This document shows, in pieces, positions 35,720 to 39,970 of a stretch of DNA of 39,970 bases (positions within the stretch are counted from its first letter, which is position 1; each line of letters starts with the position of its first letter). This DNA is from Thalassospira lohafexi. Its GTDB lineage: Bacteria; Pseudomonadota; Alphaproteobacteria; Rhodospirillales; Thalassospiraceae. The stretch spans positions 1 through 39,970 of the forward strand of contig NZ_NXGX01000014.1 in assembly GCF_002844275.1 (NCBI RefSeq), given 5' to 3'. The translations under genes were made by a program, and so were the position numbers. Under the pieces are notes generated by a model that saw only the letters and a list, made by a program, of their open reading frames with translations, did no database searches and was not told where the DNA came from.

Positions 35720-36738
35720 GTGACAGGTCGCAATCGGCCCCAGATAAAGCCGCTGCCAAAAGCCCCGCCAAAGGCCATAAAATGCCTGGAAGTGTTGCTG
35801 ACGGCGGAATGGCGGATGCTGAACGCGACATTCTGGCCGAACTCGACAAGGCCCTTGGCGAACATGTTGCCTTGCTGCTGCGCTGGAACAGGATACTGGT
35901 ACTGCCCGATTCTCCGTTGCCATCGGACGTCGATGGCAACGACCATGACCATGACGCGCCCCATCACCATGATTGCGATTTCGGGGCATGGTACGCGATC
36001 AATCGCCATAACCGGTTGATTGACCAACCTGCAATGCATGCACTGGCAACAACGCATCAGCAACTTCACGAGTCGGCCAAACGCCTTATCGAAGGACGTG
36101 AGCTTGACGGCGAAGTCGACCCCGCTGAATTCGATATGATGGCCTTACGGGCCGAATCCTTTTTTTCCCAACTGCGCCGCCTTGAACGCGCCTTTAGAAC
36201 AGCCCGATCCGATGTCGATCCGCTCACGGGCACCTATAACCGGCAAACCATGCTGGGCGACTTAAACGCCGAACGCGAACGCGCAATCCGGACCGAAGTC
36301 CCAACCGCCGTTGCTCTGGTCGACCTTGATCACTTCAAGGCCGTCAATGACACCCATGGCCATCAGGCCGGGGACCTTGTGCTGCAATCGATTGCCGGCA
36401 TCCTGCAATCGCATGTACGCCCGTTTGACAAGGTGTATCGCTATGGCGGTGAAGAATTCCTGATCTGCCTGCCCAACGCCGACATGACACAATGCGCCCG
36501 CGTGCTTGAACGGTTACGCCGCGTGGTCGAAGCATCCCCCGTCCCCATCACCGAGACAACCACCTTGCCGGTAACCGCATCGATTGGTGCGGCCCCGATG
36601 ACCAAGGGACGCAGCGTCGAACAAATCATCGAAAAGGCCGATCAGGCGCTTTATGCCGCCAAGCAAGGCGGGCGCAACCGGGTCCGTGTCTGGCGTAATC
36701 CGGACGATAAAAAGCCCGCTGAAAAGCACAAAAAATAG
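35716..36738 (+). CDS. Diguanylate cyclase with N-terminal zinc-binding CZB domain (DgcZ-like)
   Basis: The 340-aa soluble product has a CZB (chemoreceptor zinc-binding) domain at about residues 40-130 and a GGDEF domain at about 165-330. Likely zinc ligands are H50, C87 (in DCDFGAWY), H114 and H118. The C-to-H and H-to-H spacings, 27 and 4, equal those of E. coli DgcZ (C52, H79, H83, as known). The GGDEF site is intact ([10 protein letters not shown], 244-248) and an inhibitory-site RxxD (RPFD, 235-238) lies five residues before it. A His/Asp-rich stretch (residues 77-88) just before the Cys is an unusual insertion. It should make c-di-GMP and be inhibited by Zn2+. The start overlaps the lipB stop by ATGA; longer frames back to 35527 lie within lipB. 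Confidence 0.92.
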   Translation: MSDRSQSAPDKAAAKSPAKGHKMPGSVADGGMADAERDILAELDKALGEHVALLLRWNRILVLPDSPLPSDVDGNDHDHDAPHHHDCDFGAWYAINRHNRLIDQPAMHALATTHQQLHESAKRLIEGRELDGEVDPAEFDMMALRAESFFSQLRRLERAFRTARSDVDPLTGTYNRQTMLGDLNAERERAIRTEVPTAVALVDLDHFKAVNDTHGHQAGDLVLQSIAGILQSHVRPFDKVYRYGGEEFLICLPNADMTQCARVLERLRRVVEASPVPITETTTLPVTASIGAAPMTKGRSVEQIIEKADQALYAAKQGGRNRVRVWRNPDDKKPAEKHKK

Positions 36739-37117
36739 CGCATCTGCTCGCACCTTCCCGACAAAGCCGCAATGATACGCTCCCTAAACTTCAACCGGCA
36801 AAACAACGCTTGATGGGATGCGTCACATTCTGATCAAACCGGCGTCGTCAGGTTGATGCCGATAAATTGATCAAAAATATCAAAAACCCTTTCGGCACGC
36901 GGGCAACGCAAAACCGCACGCTTTTTCAGTTCATTAGCCGTTTGATGGGCCAAAACCACACAGCAAGATAAAAATTTCAACCAAAGCGCAATCTTGTCTT
37001 CACAAGTTAGAAACATATCTGCAAACTATAATAATAAAAAGCAGCAGGGCTTTGCCCACCACAGAATAGCTGCACGCTTGGGAGGGAATTCGTTTCGATC
37101 TGAACGGAGGCCCATGA
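36739..37117. other. Noncoding gap upstream of the RMF-like gene
   Basis: 379 bp, A/T-rich toward its right end. A TATAAT at 37027-37032 may be a -10 for the RMF-like gene, but no good -35 is seen. A 60-codon minus frame at 36834-37016 shows no recognisable sequence. No terminator is clear after the cyclase gene. Confidence 0.45.
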
Positions 37118-37657
37118 ATGACAAGTTCTATGAATTTTGCGCCTGGCGACCCTGCCTTGATGCTGACGGTTCTGCGCAGTGCCGGTGAAAACCTTGATCG
37201 CAGTATGCTTTTGGGGCGTGTGTTGTCCCTTTTCTGTACTGACGATGATGGCAATCAGGTTGCCATTGAAGACAACGCTGACCTGCAGCGTCGCATCGAA
37301 AATGCGGTTACCCATCTTGAAATGGCGGGTCTGATTTGCCAGACAGCCGGGGCGGAACTTTCCATCACCTCACTTGGCACGGCCATGATGATGGCTTACC
37401 CGCTCGGTATTGATGACGGCGTTTTGTGCTCTCTTCCTGCCTTCCGCAACCAGATGTATGAAACCAACGCACCGGTGGTCCGCCAGCGCTATCTGCCAAA
37501 TTCTGCCCTTGGCTCTGGATTTTCCGCAGGGCTCGATGCGCACCGCCTGACTGAAAACCCATATCCCTCAGACTCCCGCGACCATGAAGACTGGCTTATG
37601 GGCTGGGATGAGGCCCTTGATCAAAGCAAACGCGAAGCAGAAACGCTTCTGAACTAG
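37118..37657 (+). CDS. Protein with C-terminal ribosome-modulation-factor-like motif
   Basis: The 179-aa product ends in ENPYPSDSRDHEDWLMGWDEA, which resembles the C-terminal half of ribosome modulation factor (PY-x-R-x-W-GGW-REA in E. coli RMF). The first 90 residues look like a winged-helix or Mrr-N-like helical domain (PALMLTVLRSAGENLDRSML, NAVTHLEMAGLICQ). RMF dimerises 70S ribosomes; whether this larger protein does so is unknown. The ATG at 37118 has GGAGG 7 nt upstream. It stands alone with a 379-bp gap before and a 341-bp gap after. Function inferred only from the motif. Confidence 0.7.
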   Translation: MTSSMNFAPGDPALMLTVLRSAGENLDRSMLLGRVLSLFCTDDDGNQVAIEDNADLQRRIENAVTHLEMAGLICQTAGAELSITSLGTAMMMAYPLGIDDGVLCSLPAFRNQMYETNAPVVRQRYLPNSALGSGFSAGLDAHRLTENPYPSDSRDHEDWLMGWDEALDQSKREAETLLN

Positions 37658-37998
37658 CGCCGCGTTTTGATCTTGGAATGTAAAAAGAAGATATGTGACC
37701 ACTACCGAATTGCGTGGGAATATGTGTGCTGCGTTAAGCTACATTAATCCCGCATCCCATCATCGGTAGTGTGATTTGAATTCCCGGCAACACCCGCCGG
37801 TATGGCCGCAAGCGTCTGCTTTTGATCGGCCTGCTTCCTGTCCGCGTGATCTCGCTGCTGGCATCAAATACCTGTCACAGCGCACCAGATCCGGGCAAAG
37901 ATACCCTTCCCCTTATGCACAGCGACAGCCCCCTCAAAACCCGACGACAGAACACGTCCGTCATAACGCTTTGAGAAACGGCATCATATTCGGCGCCT
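37658..37998. other. Gap after the RMF-like gene
   Basis: 341 bp. It contains a widely spaced inverted repeat, CACTACCGA at 37700-37708 and TCGGTAGTG at 37763-37771. The plus frame at 37776-38039 runs into the DUF4169 gene on the other strand and looks spurious. Confidence 0.45.
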
Positions 37999-38352
37999 CT
38001 ATTGGCGGTCGGGGATATTGGGTGAGAATATTGAAATGACGTTGGTTTGGTCATCTTTGACAGGGGCGGCGTCGTCGTCCTTGGTTTCAGGACCATCCGA
38101 AACCACCGGTCCGCAATTCAGTCCGGAATTGATATGATCGGCATGTACGCCAGCATCAGAAACCGGCACAGACGCATCCGTCATCAAACGATGCCCATCA
38201 AGATGCTTGTCTGCCTTTTGATGTTCGGCATCCGTCAATTGGCGTTCTTGGCGTGACCGTCCATGTAAGGCACGATTGGCATCGGCCTTTTGGGCCTTCT
38301 GATCGCGTTGCTTGCGTTTACGTTCCTGCCGCAGATTAACGAGGTCGCCCAT
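37999..38352 (-). CDS. DUF4169 family protein with extended C-terminal tail
   Basis: The 117-aa product starts with the DUF4169 signature MGDLVNLRQERKRKQRD, then ANRALHGRSRQERQLTDAEHQ and LDGHRL, a short basic helical module common in alphaproteobacteria and of unknown function. About 60 residues of acidic, polar tail follow, which is longer than usual. The ATG at 38352 has AAGGTG upstream and matches the family start; a longer frame to 38472 would run through the terminator of the lipoprotein gene. The partner ribbon-helix-helix gene often next to DUF4169 is absent here. Confidence 0.75.
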   Translation of the reverse strand: MGDLVNLRQERKRKQRDQKAQKADANRALHGRSRQERQLTDAEHQKADKHLDGHRLMTDASVPVSDAGVHADHINSGLNCGPVVSDGPETKDDDAAPVKDDQTNVISIFSPNIPDRQ

Positions 38353-38446
38353 AGCACCTTGCTTGTTGTCCGTCACACATCGTTCGGCCACACCAACAGT
38401 TGGCATGATCAGACTATAATGTGTTTGCGCAAGCCCCAAAAAACAA

Positions 38447-38476
38447 GCGGGCACCCCGAAATATCGAGGCACCCGC
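38447..38476 (-). terminator. Terminator of the lipoprotein gene
   Basis: An imperfect hairpin with GCGGG/CCCGC ends (38447-38451 with 38472-38476) is followed on the minus strand by TTGTTTTTTGG, 36 bp past the stop of the gene at 38512. Confidence 0.75.
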
Positions 38477-38511
38477 CATAGCCGTTCTTAAAATCCGTTC
38501 TGTCTGCCGAC

Positions 38512-39633
38512 TTAGCGCACGAAGACGTGGACCTCATTGGCAGAAACAGATGCGCTGGTCGCATCAGAAGCACGCACGCGCGAACCTGGCATGCCCATAT
38601 CGGCCAACGACCGAAGAACTGCCTGCGCGTTGCGCTTGGATTTATTGGAATTCAGCGCAACCTGTGCCGGGGTGCCCCGGTTCGGTGTCACCGCAACAAC
38701 ATCAAAGCTTGCCTGCGGGCGACGCTCCAGAACGCGGTTAACCGCGTTATAAAGGGCCTGCTCGTATTTCACGCTGGCACTATCAAACCGGATCACCACA
38801 AGCGGACGATCACTGGTTGATGCCATGCGCTGGCTGCTAGGCGCTGGTGCGGCCTGCGACTGGAAGACACGCTTGGAAAGTGAGTCTCCGAAAATCTCGC
38901 CATTCTTAACAGCCAGTGCAAGCGCGTTAAGGTTCGCCCGCTCCGTACTGACATAAGATGTCTGGCGCGAAAGGCTTTCGCTGATTTCGTTCAGAAGACG
39001 GTCAATCAGCACCGTGGTGCGGTTGGTTTCGTCTTCAAGCAGTGCCAACTGACGATGGTCTTCGTCAACAGCACCGGAAACCTGATAGGCCGAGCGAACG
39101 GACTCAAGCAAGAAGGTCGACAGGGTCGAATCTGCTGCAACCTTGTTGGCCAATGAGTTCAACGCGGCGATATCGTCGTTCACACGGTCAAGTTCAGACT
39201 GTGCGGTGTTCCACTGCTGGACCAGAACCGGGTTACCCGGAGTGGTGCCAACCTGCAGGCGCGCACTGATCGCCGCCACAGTGCCATGATAGGCCTGCGA
39301 ATGCGATACGGTCTGTCCGCGCAACTGCTGTAATTCATTATTGTGTTGGTTCAGAGCCGACTTAAGACGGTTCAGCTCCTGCTGCATGTTTTCGACCCGC
39401 GAACCAACAAAGGTTCCGGTCTGCGACACACCGGTTAACGGCTGCGTGCTTTGTGCCGCATCGTAACTGGTTGCGGCATCACTCCCCATCGGTTCAGAAG
39501 CAGCGACAGCGGAATTTTCCGTATCGGAGTCTGATCCGGCAAGTGTCGGCCAAAGGGCCTCAGAAGAAAAAGAACATCCCCCCAGCATCAGGGCGGCGCC
39601 AATCAAGGCAAGGTAGGTTTTACGAACGGCCAT
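38512..39633 (-). CDS. Coiled-coil outer-membrane lipoprotein, function unknown
   Basis: The 373-aa product has a lipoprotein signal (MAVRKTYLALIGAALMLGGC, Cys at residue 20). A Ser/Asp-rich spacer (about 21-75) and a long helical, coiled-coil region (about 78-255; VENMQQELNRLKSALNQHNNEL) follow. The C-terminal alpha/beta domain reads RPLVVIRFDSASVKYEQALYNAV...SFDVVAVTP...NKSKRNAQAVLRSL, ending VSANEVHVFVR. The last part resembles an OmpA-like fold (strand, two helices, RNAQAVLRSL near the usual R-A-V-x-x-L helix) but lacks the usual motifs, so the match is weak. I recognise no named family. A terminator follows. Confidence 0.7.
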   Translation of the reverse strand: MAVRKTYLALIGAALMLGGCSFSSEALWPTLAGSDSDTENSAVAASEPMGSDAATSYDAAQSTQPLTGVSQTGTFVGSRVENMQQELNRLKSALNQHNNELQQLRGQTVSHSQAYHGTVAAISARLQVGTTPGNPVLVQQWNTAQSELDRVNDDIAALNSLANKVAADSTLSTFLLESVRSAYQVSGAVDEDHRQLALLEDETNRTTVLIDRLLNEISESLSRQTSYVSTERANLNALALAVKNGEIFGDSLSKRVFQSQAAPAPSSQRMASTSDRPLVVIRFDSASVKYEQALYNAVNRVLERRPQASFDVVAVTPNRGTPAQVALNSNKSKRNAQAVLRSLADMGMPGSRVRASDATSASVSANEVHVFVR

Positions 39634-39970
39634 TTCGATCTATTACCTAAGTAGAAATATGCGAATCTCCCTGGGCCCGCTTTTTATGAGAAGAAACAAG
39701 CCCCTGTTCCCCCGGGATTGAATGCATCTTAGTCTACGACCACTTGTGGAACAAGACGCATTTGCCCCTTTTTTGCCGAGTCCTCTCCATAATGCCGACA
39801 AACGGGACAAAGCCGGGCAAAACAACGCCCTAGCAAGGCGGAAAATGGCCCTCACGGGAAAAATACGGTTTTTTGAAATTTACTGCTTGCAATGACCCGC
39901 TCGTTTGCATAAGTTCCGCTCCGCCGACGGGGAGTTCGTACAGAGCAAACCGGCGGAAACGCTAGACAAA
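39634..39970. other. Right-end noncoding stretch
   Basis: 337 bp with no convincing gene. It holds the promoter region for the lipoprotein gene (minus) and perhaps that of a gene to the right (CTTGCA at 39884-39889 region), but no full promoter can be supported. Confidence 0.4.

Noticed and set aside
36834..37016. 60-codon minus frame after the diguanylate cyclase gene
   Set aside because: No recognisable features or ribosome binding site; could be a gene relic but unsupported.
37776..38039. 87-codon plus frame overlapping the 3' end of the DUF4169 gene
   Set aside because: No good start or ribosome binding site, and it conflicts with a recognisable family on the other strand.

Overview
The window looks like chromosomal DNA of a marine-type alphaproteobacterium. 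The genes fit Rhodospirillales and a Thalassospira-like organism is my best guess, but that is inference from gene content and codon style, not a database match. Support comes from the SUV3-like helicase next to an S4 protein, a MaeB-type malic enzyme with a phosphotransacetylase domain, a DUF4169 protein, and a CZB-type diguanylate cyclase coupled to lipB. I see no phage, plasmid, IS or CRISPR signature.

Left end (1-8300, all minus strand): a type I secretion locus. Two ABC exporter half-transporters and an HlyD-type adaptor are joined by ATGA overlaps. They are followed by a very large secreted repeat protein whose 3' end lies beyond position 1. This gene has no stop codon inside the window. 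It carries seven tandem Ig/cadherin-like repeats of about 108 residues, six of them at an exact 324-bp period. A similar 16-bp element sits about 50 bp upstream of both the transporter operon and the adhesin gene, which suggests shared control. The outer-membrane TolC partner is not here.

8500-18300: RNA and stress functions. There is an S4/Hsp15-like protein and a 981-aa SUV3-like helicase. A textbook SoxR regulator is divergent from an FMN reductase plus ABM monooxygenase operon, whose promoter has the SoxR palindrome in a 19-bp spacer. A short HPF/RaiA hibernation factor is divergent from htpG, with a consensus FNR/FixK-type box between them. A dGTPase-like HD hydrolase and small membrane proteins follow.

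18300-27500: envelope and housekeeping genes. These are a Pmp3/YqaE peptide, an OmpA-family lipoprotein, a membrane-anchored AsmA-like protein, exonuclease III, an FAH-family hydrolase, a cupin, a D-2-hydroxyacid dehydrogenase, an exported SH3 protein, an orphan flagellin-like protein with a Pro/Ser-rich tail, and a TRAM-type RNA (uracil-5)-methyltransferase.

27900-39970: signalling and metabolism. A membrane GGDEF/EAL protein has both active sites degraded. It is followed by the MgtE Mg2+ channel, NADP-malic enzyme, tRNA-Leu(GAG), lipB overlapping an apparently active Zn-sensing diguanylate cyclase, a protein with a C-terminal RMF-like motif, a DUF4169 protein and a coiled-coil lipoprotein. 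Many operon ends carry clear hairpin terminators.

The most interesting material is the secretion locus (paired ABC proteins that both have non-canonical signature motifs), the two ribosome-hibernation-type proteins with an oxygen-type regulatory box, and the contrast between one intact and one degenerate c-di-GMP protein.
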